DNA from: Planctomycetia bacterium TMED53
GTDB taxonomy: Bacteria; Planctomycetota; UBA8108; UBA1146
Direction: 5' to 3'
Assembly: GCA_002167285.1 (NCBI GenBank)
Contig: NHDG01000103.1
Location: 1-35,688 of the forward strand
Length of the DNA: 35,688 nucleotides
This document shows positions 1 through 8,281 of the stretch, one piece after another; position 1 is the stretch's first letter; each line of letters starts with the position of its first letter. Made by a program: the position numbers and the translations under genes. A model generated the notes under the pieces. The model did not search any database, was not told the DNA's origin, and saw nothing but the letters and a program-made list of their open reading frames with translations.

Positions 1-1194
1 TTCTCTGTCCGGGTCTGCCATACAGACGTCGATGATGTGAGCGCCACCTCGATCTTGTTTGCGGCCGACCTCTGCTGCTTTTTCAAATTCATTCTTGGCG
101 ATCAACTTTTTGAATTTGCGGCTACCGATCACATTGGTGCGCTCACCGACAATTAGAGGAGTGGTGTCTTCTGTGACATCCACCGCCTCGATGCCTGACA
201 GCGTCAGAGTGTCTTTTGATTCGATAACACGGGGTTGGGCAGCTTTTGCGATCTCAGCGATGGCTGCGATGTGTGAAGTCGTCGTTCCACAGCAGCCGCC
301 GACGACATTGACCCAACCCTGGTCGAAAAAAGGTTTCAGATTTGCCGAGAGAATCTCGGCGGTCTCTTCGTACTCGCCATCCGCATTGGGTAATCCCGCA
401 TTCGGATATACGGAGACGGGAAATGCCGAGATGGATGCGAGGGTACGAAGGTGGTCTGTCATGAACTTTGGGCCTGTGGCGCAGTTCATGCCGATGAAAA
501 TCGGTTCGAAGTGCTCAACGCTGGCATAGAACGCTTCGATGGTTTGCCCTGCCAACATCGTTCCCATCGGTTCGATGGTGCAAGAGATGGCGACCGGCCT
601 GCCGAAGCCGAGTTCCTGTTCAGCCTTTTCAATGCCGATTTGGGCAGCTTTCAGATTGAGCCCATCCTGCACGGTTTCGAGAAGCAGAATATCGACACCA
701 CCGCGTAACAACCCAAGAGCCTGGATTCTGAAGTTATCGACCAACTCGTCGAAGGAAATCCCTCCGGTGACAGAGAGAGTTTTAGTCGTAGGCCCCATCG
801 AGCCTAAAACCCAACAGGGCCGATCAGCAGTAGAGAAAGAATCTGCTTCGGCCCTGGCGAGTTGAGCTCCAACTTCATTAATTTCCAATGCGAGGTGTCC
901 CAGAGAATATTCATCAAGGACTAAGGGGGTTGCGCCAAAGGTGTTGGTTTCGATGCAGTCTGCCCCAGCCTCCAAATATTTACGGTGAACGGATCGAATC
1001 ACTTCCGGTCTTGTGAGGATGAGATTTTCGTTGCAGCCGTCTAGATCTTCTCCGCCAAAATCTTCTGCGGTCAGATCCAGTTCTTGGAGTTCGGTTCCGG
1101 TAGCTCCGTCGATGACCAGAATCCTGTCCTGGAGAATTTCCATAAACCGATTGCGGATTTCAGCTTTGGAAATCGTGGAAGGATCGACAGTCAT
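1..1194 (-). CDS. metH: Methionine synthase MetH, N-terminal part (cut by window edge)
   Basis: Cobalamin-dependent methionine synthase, which transfers a methyl group from methyl-tetrahydrofolate to homocysteine in the cytoplasm. The ORF track misses it because the frame runs off the left edge; I translated 398 codons by hand. Residues ~20-320 form the homocysteine-binding barrel: DGATGTELQ near the start, ETNTFGAT, GMNCATGP, and the zinc-ligand motif GGCCGTT near residue 300. From about residue 350, PLIVGERTNVIGSRKFKKL begins the pterin-binding domain, which continues outside the window with the expected cobalamin and activation domains. The barrel followed directly by a pterin domain separates it from stand-alone homocysteine methyltransferases, although a short BhmT/pterin two-domain protein cannot be excluded. 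The ATG at 1194 has AGGAG about 7 nt upstream. It lies downstream of the coiled-coil gene on the same strand with a 98-nt gap. Confidence 0.93.
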   Translation of the reverse strand, partial: MTVDPSTISKAEIRNRFMEILQDRILVIDGATGTELQELDLTAEDFGGEDLDGCNENLILTRPEVIRSVHRKYLEAGADCIETNTFGATPLVLDEYSLGHLALEINEVGAQLARAEADSFSTADRPCWVLGSMGPTTKTLSVTGGISFDELVDNFRIQALGLLRGGVDILLLETVQDGLNLKAAQIGIEKAEQELGFGRPVAISCTIEPMGTMLAGQTIEAFYASVEHFEPIFIGMNCATGPKFMTDHLRTLASISAFPVSVYPNAGLPNADGEYEETAEILSANLKPFFDQGWVNVVGGCCGTTTSHIAAIAEIAKAAQPRVIESKDTLTLSGIEAVDVTEDTTPLIVGERTNVIGSRKFKKLIAKNEFEKAAEVGRKQDRGGAHIIDVCMADPDRE

Positions 1195-1292
1195 TCGGGG
1201 AGCTCCTGTTTGGATTTACAGCTAAACTCTAAATATAAAAGGGGAGCTACGAAGGGGGTAGAGATCATGCGAAGAAATATAAAGAAGTTTCA

Positions 1293-1982
1293 TCATGGGG
1301 TTGGGGGTGATTTGAGGATCTCGACTTCTTGACGCAATGCGTCATGTGAATCGAGGAGCTCCTCAATCAGTTTTTGCATTTGTCCCTGTCGAAGGACGAG
1401 ATCGATACGATCCTGACCTGACGATCGTACTTGCTGTTCCAGGTCTCTGATTCGTTGCTTCATCGCTTCGATGGCGCTGGCGTCTTCAACTCTCGAATCT
1501 CCCAAGGTGCTCTTGAGGGTGTCCAGCATCGATTCGAGTCGCTCGATTTTGCTTCCCAAAACCAACCTGGCCTCTTCAGCAGATTTCCCTGCGGATTCTG
1601 TACTTTTGAGTTCTTCGGCGAGTTTTGCCTTTGCCTGTTGAAGCTCTTCGATTCGTTCCAAGAGTTCACGGTGAGATTCATTCTGTTGATCGAGTCGATC
1701 GGAGTGAGCTTGGCTGGTTTCTTCAAACTTTCCAGAGAGAGTGTCGTGGAGCGCGCGATTCTCTTCGATTTTCGAAGAGTTCTTCTCGATGAGTTCTACA
1801 TTCTTTTTCAGTGAATCATCCATCGCGCCTTGAGCGATCCTGATGGTTTCAAAGTTTTGATCATTGGAAGCTTGTTTACCTTCCAGATCACTGACCCGTG
1901 ATGAGATCGCTGAATCTCCCCAAATCATGAAGGCAAGGACTGAGATGAAAGCCAGGACGACCGCGATGATGATGCTTCTCAT
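1293..1982 (-). CDS. Membrane-anchored coiled-coil protein, unknown function
   Basis: I do not recognise a named family. The protein is 229 aa from the start chosen here. Residues ~4-21 form one hydrophobic segment (IIIAVVLAFISVLAF), probably a signal anchor. Almost all of the rest is a long heptad-like coiled coil rich in Glu, Lys, Gln and Ser, ending in a short proline tail. The ORF track starts 11 codons earlier at 2015, but that ATG has no ribosome binding site and lies only 8 nt beyond the 3' end of the tRNA-Ser gene. The ATG at 1982 has GGAAGG about 7 nt upstream and puts the hydrophobic segment right at the N terminus. It sits between tRNA-Ser and metH on the same strand. The topology suggests an inner-membrane protein with a periplasmic or cytoplasmic coiled-coil rod; no catalytic motif is visible. 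Confidence 0.7.
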   Translation of the reverse strand: MRSIIIAVVLAFISVLAFMIWGDSAISSRVSDLEGKQASNDQNFETIRIAQGAMDDSLKKNVELIEKNSSKIEENRALHDTLSGKFEETSQAHSDRLDQQNESHRELLERIEELQQAKAKLAEELKSTESAGKSAEEARLVLGSKIERLESMLDTLKSTLGDSRVEDASAIEAMKQRIRDLEQQVRSSGQDRIDLVLRQGQMQKLIEELLDSHDALRQEVEILKSPPTP

Positions 1983-2022
1983 TTGTGGCCTTCCATGATG
2001 GATAGTGGCAGACACATAAAGT

Positions 2023-2112
2023 TGGCGGTGGGGGTGGGATTCGAACCCACGGGAGCTGTTACACCCCGCCGGTTTTCAAAACCGGTGCAATCGACCACTC
2101 TGCCACCCCACC
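2023..2112 (-). tRNA. tRNA-Ser(UGA)
   Basis: Read on the minus strand, the sequence folds as a class II tRNA. The acceptor stem is GGTGGGG paired with CCCCACC, followed by discriminator G and an encoded CCA (2023-2025). The anticodon stem CCGGT/ACCGG encloses TTTGAAA with anticodon TGA. The long variable arm (CGGGGTGTAACAGCTCCCG) is typical of serine tRNAs. The T loop reads TTCGAAT. It decodes UCA codons. The gene lies between the coiled-coil protein and the CNNM protein, all on the minus strand. Confidence 0.97.
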
Positions 2113-2184
2113 GCTATCGGCTTATTTTTACAGCACAAAAGATTCGCCCGTAATCGGTTCCCGAACAGGTTAACGGATCCCGGC

Positions 2185-3264
2185 TCAGGAAGCACCCTCG
2201 TCGATCCCTTTGGCTCTAAAACTTCGTTCTTTCCTCAGCCTCGCTAGGCGCTTTTCGCGCAATGACTGGGCGAAGTCTCGGAGGTCAGTGACCTGGTCCA
2301 GTTCATCGACGACCTCGATTCCGAGAATCGTTTCAAAGAGATCCTCGGTGGTGATCACTCCGCATGTGCCGCCATGCTCGTCTGCGACCATGGCAATCGG
2401 ATCCTTACCACTGGTGAGGTCCGAAAGGGCTTGCCGAAGAGTCGCCACTTCAGGAACGAAGCGGATTTCTCGGCGAAATTCGTTTAGTGAAGCTGAATTC
2501 CGATTGGAATCTAATGCTGCGGTCAACACTTCCCTGAGAAGAATGTAGCCGGTGACGTCATCCCGGGTATTTCCATACACGGGGATTCTACTAGGAAGTT
2601 TGCCACGGCGATTTTCTGCAAGAAGATCTTCGACGGTCGATTCCTGCCACAGATCGACGAGGACTGTCCTCGGGGTCATCACATCTCCGACCCGAATCTC
2701 ATCGAGGCGGAGAATGTTTCTGTAGAGAGCCTGCTCATGCTGGGCCAGTGTGCCTTCATTGCCTGCCATATCGATCATCGCTTCCACTTCGCCACGGGAG
2801 ACATTTTCGCCACGGATTTCACCGAAGTACCGGGTTAAGCGGCTGGTAAATGCGACGAATGGCTTCAGCAGGATGGTGAGCAATTTCAGTGAATATCCGA
2901 CGAGTCCCGACAATTTCCGTGAATGAACGGCACCGATCGTTTTCGGGATAATCTCTGAAGTCGTCAAGATCAGAAAAGTGAGGATGGCTGAGAACGCACC
3001 CACCCAAGCCTGGGAGAGTTGGCCGACCAAATATCCCGCATATGCGGCTCCAGCGGTGTGGGAGATGGTGTTCAGAATCAGGATTGCGCCAAGGGCGTCA
3101 TCCAGACGTTCCTTTTTCAGCTGGTAGAGCAGAGCGACCCCGCGGCTCTTTTCCCGCCTTTCTTCCAAACTGGGAAGGGAGACAGAGAGAAGCACGGCTT
3201 CGAGCAATGAGCAGAAGAAAGAGATCGACAGCGTCAGAAAGACCACGGTCAACAGATAGGTCAC
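2185..3264 (-). CDS. CNNM/CorB-type membrane protein with CBS pair
   Basis: Transport-associated membrane protein of the CNNM (DUF21) plus CBS-domain family; relatives are linked to magnesium and cobalt efflux or homeostasis. From the chosen start, an N-terminal hydrophobic region (YLLTVVFLTLSISFFCSLLE) and further membrane segments, including TSEIIPKTIGAVHSRKL, make up the CNNM domain of about 170 residues. A cytoplasmic CBS pair follows: VGDVMTPRTVLVDL begins the first and GTCGVITTEDLFETILG lies in the second. The C-terminal CorC_HlyC domain of larger relatives is absent, and the protein ends in a basic tail. The ORF-track start is a TTG at 3366 without a good ribosome site. I prefer the GTG at 3264, preceded by GGGAG, which starts right at the first membrane helix. 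The gene is divergent from the flagellar operon. Ion specificity cannot be read from the sequence. Confidence 0.85.
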   Translation of the reverse strand: MTYLLTVVFLTLSISFFCSLLEAVLLSVSLPSLEERREKSRGVALLYQLKKERLDDALGAILILNTISHTAGAAYAGYLVGQLSQAWVGAFSAILTFLILTTSEIIPKTIGAVHSRKLSGLVGYSLKLLTILLKPFVAFTSRLTRYFGEIRGENVSRGEVEAMIDMAGNEGTLAQHEQALYRNILRLDEIRVGDVMTPRTVLVDLWQESTVEDLLAENRRGKLPSRIPVYGNTRDDVTGYILLREVLTAALDSNRNSASLNEFRREIRFVPEVATLRQALSDLTSGKDPIAMVADEHGGTCGVITTEDLFETILGIEVVDELDQVTDLRDFAQSLREKRLARLRKERSFRAKGIDEGAS

Positions 3265-3360
3265 GGAACTCCCAAATCCAGCCTTGAGGCACCGACAGAA
3301 TACCCGGAACCGGCCGCCGAGGGATCGGATCCGAGCATATCGCGTTACCGGAACTTCTGG

Positions 3361-3390
3361 GCGCAAATTGCGCTTTACACTTTATAAAGT
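3361..3390. promoter_or_regulatory. Two adjacent short palindromes, possible operator
   Basis: GCGCAA-A-TTGCGC (3361-3373) is an inverted repeat with a 1-nt centre. Six bases later comes the perfect 12-nt palindrome ACTTTATAAAGT (3379-3390), which contains TATAAA. Both lie about 100 nt upstream of the preferred CNNM start, where an operator or core promoter would be expected. There is no direct evidence of a regulator. Confidence 0.35.
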
Positions 3391-3519
3391 ATGTGTCACC
3401 CTTTCCTCGGGTTCGCACCCCAGTGTGCGAATTCGAGCAAAGAGTGATCGGCTCAGCAGCAAGTTTTTTGCGGTCGATCAAAGGAAGAGGGAGAAACGGT
3501 CCTTGAATCGGGTCGTTCC

Positions 3520-3544
3520 AGCTGTCTGAAAATTTTCGACAGCT
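3520..3544. promoter_or_regulatory. Long palindrome upstream of the fliF promoter
   Basis: AGCTGTC and GACAGCT are perfect 7-nt arms around a central palindrome GAAAATTTTC, offset by one T. The structure is immediately upstream of, and touches, the sigma-54 -24 element. It could bind a regulator of the flagellar operon, or form an RNA hairpin if transcribed from further upstream. It is not followed by a T run, so it is not a normal intrinsic terminator. Confidence 0.4.
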
Positions 3545-3545
3545 T

Positions 3546-3562
3546 TGGCACGACTACTGCTT
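3546..3562 (+). promoter_or_regulatory. Sigma-54 (RpoN) promoter of the flagellar operon
   Basis: TGGCACGACTACTGCTT matches the sigma-54 consensus TGGCACG-N4-TTGCW with one mismatch. It keeps the invariant GG (3547-3548) and GC (3559-3560) separated by exactly 10 nt. It lies about 95 nt upstream of the fliF start and in the right direction. RpoN control of the basal body and export genes is established for polar flagellates that also carry flhF, flhG and fliA, as here. An RpoN enhancer-binding protein is not in the window. Confidence 0.7.
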
Positions 3563-3657
3563 GTGTAAGAAGGCCTCGTTTTTCCGTTTTAAAAAATCAG
3601 GATTCTGGGGGAAGAGTCTTCAACGATTGAAGGCGGAGATCGGGAAAGAGGAACGGG

Positions 3658-5601
3658 ATGACACAGCAGAATGGTGACACGGGACGACAGACTCCGGAGC
3701 GAGTCTCCAGTACCTATGAGTTCGAACGTGTTTGGGACAACCTCGGTCAAGGCGGGAAAGTCATCTTGACCTTATGTACGGTCATTCTGGTCTACAGTTT
3801 TTTCTTCAATGGAAACTCATTCACAGAGCTTTCCGAAATTGATGTGGTCGGCGAGGAACGTGACAAGTTGGTCAAGTATCTCGAAGAAGAAAACATCGAT
3901 TTCCGATACACAGAAGAAGGGGTCGTTCGAATCCCGAGTAATAAAGTCAGTGAAGTCTACGGATTTCTCGACAGGTTTGTGAAGGTTGAGCAAGAGTCAA
4001 CAATAGCTGCAGCTGCAGCTACACCAGTGAATCTGCCGGATCTGACCAACTTCCGCCTTGGGAGTTTCAATAGATCTACCAATCGCCTTGAGAAAAAAAT
4101 CAAAGCGACAGAGGCAGAGATCGCACGCTACGATGGAATCGATTCCATCAGCATCGTTCCAAATAGACTTGCCACAGAGAGGCAGTCTTTCGACAGAGCG
4201 CCGAGCTTTAATCGGGTGACTGTTCAGGTCGAGCTGGAAGAAAACAGAAGGTCGATCGGGCTCGGTAGTGACATGATCAAGCTGATCAAGTCCCACGTCA
4301 GCGCTGCGATGGACATTCCTATCTCCAACATTCAAATGTTTGATTTGAGCGGACGTAGTTACGATTTCGTAGATAGAGGCTTTACGGCAGCGGACATTCG
4401 CCAAAAGGCCGGAATCGTTGAGAACCGGGTTGCGGATTTCATGGCCAACATTCTGCCGTTGGACAGCTTCCGTATTCAGGTAGATGTGGGCGCTCCAACA
4501 CTGCCAGCATCAGTCAACGGTGACGAAGTAATTCCTGAGCTTCGGCAAATCAATGATCGCATCATCCAGTTGACCCCCGTGACCGCTCCTCTTCCAGAGG
4601 ACGTTGTCACCATCACTGCTCTTCAAAATGCGCAGTCGAAGTTCGGCAACAGTAATTTGAATAACCCAGAGATCAGCAATGTCGCGGTGACGGTCTTTAT
4701 CGATCGTGAGCCCGCTCGCGCTGTCTTGGATAGGGAAGAATACGAGCGTCGCCTCAGCTTTGATCCGGTGATTTCAATCCCTCCCCAGGAAAGTTTTCAG
4801 TCGATCACACGCGATATCGCAATCCATTTGGAAGATCACTTGAGGGCTACTTTCCCTGAAGACAGTGTTACTGCCAGGCTTGTTCCGGTGAACCTCATCG
4901 GAGCCAATGGCCAGTTGGCAGATTCCTCTTGGGTCTCGCGGGAGTTCTTCGTTCCAGCGGCCGCAAATGGGAATAGTTCCCAGAGTTCGACCATCTTCTT
5001 CTTCGCCCTCGTGTCGTTTTTGTTTGTGGTGCTGATGTTCAGAGACGGGCCGAAGGACGCTGAAAATCGTTATTCCATCAAAGGTTTTCACGGAGGAATC
5101 GTCGAAAGATCGGTGCCCAGTTTCACTTCCGGCAACGGTTTTGCCACAGGAGTTACTCCTGGGGAAGATCCTGTCATCGTTCAGCAGATCGTACAGAAGT
5201 CCTTCGAGGAGCGAATCGAAGTACTTAGAGCCATCGTACGCAATGGGGCTGAAAACCTTCCAGGTAGCGGTGTTCTCGCGCTGATGATTTTTGATCTTTC
5301 TGAGAATCGTCAAGATTTCTTCACTGCTCTCACAGAAGAGGAATGCAGTGTCCTCTTCGAGTTGGTAGACGGAATCGTTGCTCCCATCGCAAAAGAGGAA
5401 ATCGAAGACGCTTTTGCAGCCTTCGAGTTGATCAACAAGGGTCTGGCCAATGGCAACGATATTCCTGTTTTGGTGACCACCGTTCCGACTCGTCCTCAAA
5501 TCGATCAAAAGGTGATCGAGGACATTCGTTCGACCAACCCTGCATTGGCTGACGTGATCTCGAAAAACCGTGAGGGTGCCGACCGGGAAAAGAGAAGTTG
5601 A
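3658..5601 (+). CDS. fliF: Flagellar MS-ring protein FliF (with extended, FliG-N-like tail)
   Basis: FliF forms the MS ring in the inner membrane, the base for the rotor and the housing of the export gate. It has a membrane helix at residues ~33-50 (VILTLCTVILVYSFFF), a periplasmic ring-building part including a divergent YscJ/FliF domain (RSTNRLEKKIKATEAEI through SNIQMFDLSGRSYDF), and a second membrane helix at ~444-462 (STIFFFALVSFLFVVLMF). At 647 aa it is longer than the usual 530-570. The extra length is in a cytoplasmic tail of about 185 residues. Part of that tail (~538-596, VLALMIFDLSENRQ... to EEIEDAFAAFELINKG) resembles the FliG N-terminal helical domain. No fliG follows; fliH begins within a few bases of the stop. 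The ATG has AGAGGAAC upstream. It is the first gene after the sigma-54 promoter. The FliF call is secure; the tail interpretation is inference. Confidence 0.9.
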   Translation: MTQQNGDTGRQTPERVSSTYEFERVWDNLGQGGKVILTLCTVILVYSFFFNGNSFTELSEIDVVGEERDKLVKYLEEENIDFRYTEEGVVRIPSNKVSEVYGFLDRFVKVEQESTIAAAAATPVNLPDLTNFRLGSFNRSTNRLEKKIKATEAEIARYDGIDSISIVPNRLATERQSFDRAPSFNRVTVQVELEENRRSIGLGSDMIKLIKSHVSAAMDIPISNIQMFDLSGRSYDFVDRGFTAADIRQKAGIVENRVADFMANILPLDSFRIQVDVGAPTLPASVNGDEVIPELRQINDRIIQLTPVTAPLPEDVVTITALQNAQSKFGNSNLNNPEISNVAVTVFIDREPARAVLDREEYERRLSFDPVISIPPQESFQSITRDIAIHLEDHLRATFPEDSVTARLVPVNLIGANGQLADSSWVSREFFVPAAANGNSSQSSTIFFFALVSFLFVVLMFRDGPKDAENRYSIKGFHGGIVERSVPSFTSGNGFATGVTPGEDPVIVQQIVQKSFEERIEVLRAIVRNGAENLPGSGVLALMIFDLSENRQDFFTALTEEECSVLFELVDGIVAPIAKEEIEDAFAAFELINKGLANGNDIPVLVTTVPTRPQIDQKVIEDIRSTNPALADVISKNREGADREKRS

Positions 5602-5603
5602 AG

Positions 5604-6443
5604 ATGAGTTCGAATCCCCAACCCGACTACGAATTGGAGGGCCACGTGGAGGAGCAGGATCTTCTCAACGCTCGGATGGAACTCGAAGCCCTTAGGGAGG
5701 CTTATGACGACCTGAAGAGGGGATTGATTCTCGAGGGCGAGCAGCAAAAGGCAAGATTGCAGGAAGCTCGTAAAGCCGAGAGCGAGCGCATCATTCAGCG
5801 GATGGAAGATGAGCGAAAAAAGTCCGAAGAAGCGCGTCAAAAAAATGAAGTCATTTGTCAGGAGCTTCGTCAGGCAAGTTCTGAGGAAGGGCGACGTCAG
5901 GGTTATGAGATCGGTTACGAGGAAGGACTGCAAAAAGGCCTCGAAGAAAGCCGACGTGTAGCGCGAGAAAACACTGAAAGAGCAGCGAAAGAAATCCTTG
6001 GAGATTCTTGCGACACATTACCCGCGACATTGGCGAAGTGTCTGGACGACTTCGATCGTGCATGGCGTGAAACGGTTTCAGAGATGCGCAGGGATACCGT
6101 TGCGCTATCCAGAGGAATCGCTGAGAGGATCATTCGTAGAGAGCTCGATCAGCTACCACAATTGGTTCTCGAAAACATCGAGGTTGCGGTACAGCGCATC
6201 TCAGATCGTCGCCGTTTGTGTATTGAAGTGCATCCTGCTGATTTGGAAGCAGTGGTGCAATTCCTTCCAGAGCTCGGTCGTCGCATTAGGGGTGCAGAAG
6301 CAGCCGAAGTTGTTGGGCAAGAGTTCATCCAAAGAGGTGGGTGTCGCATTCAGAGTGAAACTGGGCAAGTCGATCTTCGTATCGACACTCAGCTAGATCT
6401 CATCGAATCAGCGCTCATCAGAAACACACAGGTGTCAGGATGA
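5604..6443 (+). CDS. fliH: Flagellar export ATPase regulator FliH
   Basis: FliH is the stator-like partner of the export ATPase FliI; it binds FliI and docks it at the export gate. The first ~150 of 279 residues are highly charged coiled coil (EEGRRQGYEIGYEEGLQKGL shows the typical glycine-spaced helix). The C-terminal ~110 residues form the conserved FliH/YscL domain, with IEVHPADLEAV and the family's terminal signature GGCRIQSETGQVDLRIDTQL. The ORF track begins at a TTG (5598) that overlaps the fliF stop. I prefer the ATG at 5604, with GAGAAG about 8 nt upstream; either start changes only two residues. It is coupled to fliI through an ATGA overlap at its end. Confidence 0.93.
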   Translation: MSSNPQPDYELEGHVEEQDLLNARMELEALREAYDDLKRGLILEGEQQKARLQEARKAESERIIQRMEDERKKSEEARQKNEVICQELRQASSEEGRRQGYEIGYEEGLQKGLEESRRVARENTERAAKEILGDSCDTLPATLAKCLDDFDRAWRETVSEMRRDTVALSRGIAERIIRRELDQLPQLVLENIEVAVQRISDRRRLCIEVHPADLEAVVQFLPELGRRIRGAEAAEVVGQEFIQRGGCRIQSETGQVDLRIDTQLDLIESALIRNTQVSG

Positions 6444-7765
6444 ATTTCCTCTCCGCATTGGAAAACCTTGACCAGCAAGGACTCGTCAGGGTGCAAGGGA
6501 GAGTGGTCGCCGTCACGGGAGTTCTCGTCGAGGCTGAGGGGCTTTCTCTGCCCGTCGGCGCAGAATGTGAAATCGTGACTCGCGCCGGCATCCGATCCAA
6601 TGCGGAGGTGGTGGCTTTTTCTGGGGATAAAACTCTCCTACTTCCGGAATCCGGGATTGAAGGAATCGGGCCCCAGGACACTGTGATTCATGATGGGGGG
6701 GTCCCTAGTATCCCCGTATCAGCAGAGTTATTGGGGAGAGTCATCGATGCGAGGGGTAATCCCATCGATGGATTGGGTCCAATTTCAAATGGCACTCTTT
6801 TTCCAATACACAATGAGCCGATTCCAGCCCTGCGTCGTGGATTGATTAACCAACCGATGACGACAGGTGTAAGGGCTCTCGATGGGGTTTTAACTGCCGG
6901 GCGTGGTCAACGTCTGGGAATCTTCTCAGGGAGTGGTGTCGGAAAATCAACTTTGATGGGGATGATCGCGAGAAATACCGATCTACCAGTCAGAGTGATC
7001 GCCTTGATTGGTGAACGCGGCCGGGAAGTCAGAGAGTTTGTTGAACGAGATCTCGGTCCCGATGGTTTGAAAAACTCAGTTGTTGTTGTCGCGACCAGTG
7101 ATGAGGCTGCAGTACTTAGAATCAGAGCCGCGAAGGTGGCGACATCTATCGCTGAATGGTTCCGTGACAGCGGATCAGACGTACTGCTAATGGTGGATTC
7201 ATTGACTCGAATTGCACTGGCGCAGAGAGAAGTGGGATTGAGTGCAGGGGAACCTCCAACAACCCGCGGATACACTCCCAGCGTTTTTGCCATGTTACCG
7301 AAATTGCTCGAGCGAAGCGGGCCAGGGGAATCGGGAACCATCACTGCGTTCTACTCAGTTCTCGTTGAAGCGGATGATCAAAACGATCCGATTGGCGATG
7401 CGGTACGGGGAATCCTGGACGGTCAAATTTGGTTGTCCCGGGATCTAGCAAGCAAAGGTTGGTTTCCGCCGATAGAGCCATGCTCGAGTAAAAGCAGAAC
7501 AATGCCTGCAGTGGTTTCAGAGGATCACCTCAAGGCTGCTCGCAAACTGACTGAACTGATCGCGACTTACGCAGAGATCGAGGACATGATTCGCCTGGGG
7601 GCCTACAAAAAAGGTCAAGACATGGGTGCGGATACAGCTGCAGAAATGCGCCCAGCCATAGAATCTTTTTTGCGCCAGGAACCCAAAGAGTTCTCAGCAT
7701 ACGAAGAGACTTTGAGCAGGCTTCTTTCCATCGATGAGTCATCGAGGAGAGGAGATCGCCGATGA
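6440..7765 (+). CDS. fliI: Flagellum-specific export ATPase FliI
   Basis: FliI is the ATPase of the flagellar type III export apparatus and is related to the F1 beta subunit. At 441 aa it has normal family length. The P-loop GSGVGKST is at residues 164-171, the catalytic GERGREVREFVE segment at about 193, and the Walker B strand VLLMVDSLTR at 248-257. The family-specific GEPPTTRGYTPSVF follows. ATG at 6440 overlaps the fliH stop by 4 nt (ATGA), and the fliJ start overlaps its own stop in the same way. FliH-FliI-FliJ is the standard soluble export complex. The type III signatures, together with flanking fliH and fliJ, exclude an ATP synthase subunit or Rho. Confidence 0.97.
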   Translation: MNFLSALENLDQQGLVRVQGRVVAVTGVLVEAEGLSLPVGAECEIVTRAGIRSNAEVVAFSGDKTLLLPESGIEGIGPQDTVIHDGGVPSIPVSAELLGRVIDARGNPIDGLGPISNGTLFPIHNEPIPALRRGLINQPMTTGVRALDGVLTAGRGQRLGIFSGSGVGKSTLMGMIARNTDLPVRVIALIGERGREVREFVERDLGPDGLKNSVVVVATSDEAAVLRIRAAKVATSIAEWFRDSGSDVLLMVDSLTRIALAQREVGLSAGEPPTTRGYTPSVFAMLPKLLERSGPGESGTITAFYSVLVEADDQNDPIGDAVRGILDGQIWLSRDLASKGWFPPIEPCSSKSRTMPAVVSEDHLKAARKLTELIATYAEIEDMIRLGAYKKGQDMGADTAAEMRPAIESFLRQEPKEFSAYEETLSRLLSIDESSRRGDRR

Positions 7766-8220
7766 AGTCTTCAACTGAGCGATTGAAATCAGTCCTTAAA
7801 ATCAGAGAAGCAGAGCTCGAATCTGCAGTCGGTCTACTGTTGCTAAAAAAATCCGGACTCCACGAAGTCATGGAGCAGCTCAAAGAATTAAAAAAAGAGA
7901 GCGCCAGTATTTCGCAGGAGATGAAGTCAACAAACGGTGTCGATGAGTCTTTGGAGCCGATGGTTCATGGGCGATATTTGGCTCGGTTACGCCGGGAAGT
8001 GATGAGATTGAGCAAGGAAGTCACGGGTCTTCAGGAAACTGTCGATGTTGCGCGATCAAAGGTCAAATCCGCACATGGGCGACACGGTGCTGTGAAACTG
8101 CTCATCACGCAGCGGCAGGAGAAGGAACTTCTTCAAGAAATGCAGAAAGAACAGCGGCAGGTCGATGGTGATTCATGCCAGCGATTTATCGCGAATGAAA
8201 TCAGGGGTGAGGTCAGCTGA
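7762..8220 (+). CDS. fliJ: Flagellar export protein FliJ
   Basis: FliJ is a small coiled-coil protein that inserts in the FliI hexamer and links it to FlhA. The 152 residues are nearly all helical with charged heptads (EVMRLSKEVTGLQETVDVARSKV), which matches FliJ in length and character. FliJ is poorly conserved, so the call rests on size, coiled coil and position directly after fliI with an ATGA overlap. A gap of about 60 nt then separates it from fliO, one of the few spaces in the operon. Confidence 0.8.
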   Translation: MKSSTERLKSVLKIREAELESAVGLLLLKKSGLHEVMEQLKELKKESASISQEMKSTNGVDESLEPMVHGRYLARLRREVMRLSKEVTGLQETVDVARSKVKSAHGRHGAVKLLITQRQEKELLQEMQKEQRQVDGDSCQRFIANEIRGEVS

Positions 8221-8281
8221 TCGGAGTGTCTTCTGTTGAAAAGACTCATCGATCAATAGACTCAGGGGAAAGGAACAGGAA

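Larger units (their letters stand above)
3265..3657. other. Intergenic region between divergent CNNM gene and fliF
   Basis: This 393-nt stretch holds no convincing gene; the short ORFs listed here are shadows. It contains two small palindromes near the CNNM end (3361-3390), a 25-nt palindrome at 3520-3544, a sigma-54 type promoter at 3546-3562, and the fliF ribosome site (AGAGGAAC) just before 3658. It therefore appears to be the control region for both divergent units. Confidence 0.6.

Noticed and set aside
4774-5508. 244-aa minus-strand ORF
   Set aside because: It is wholly antisense to fliF, has no family features, and reflects fliF codon structure.
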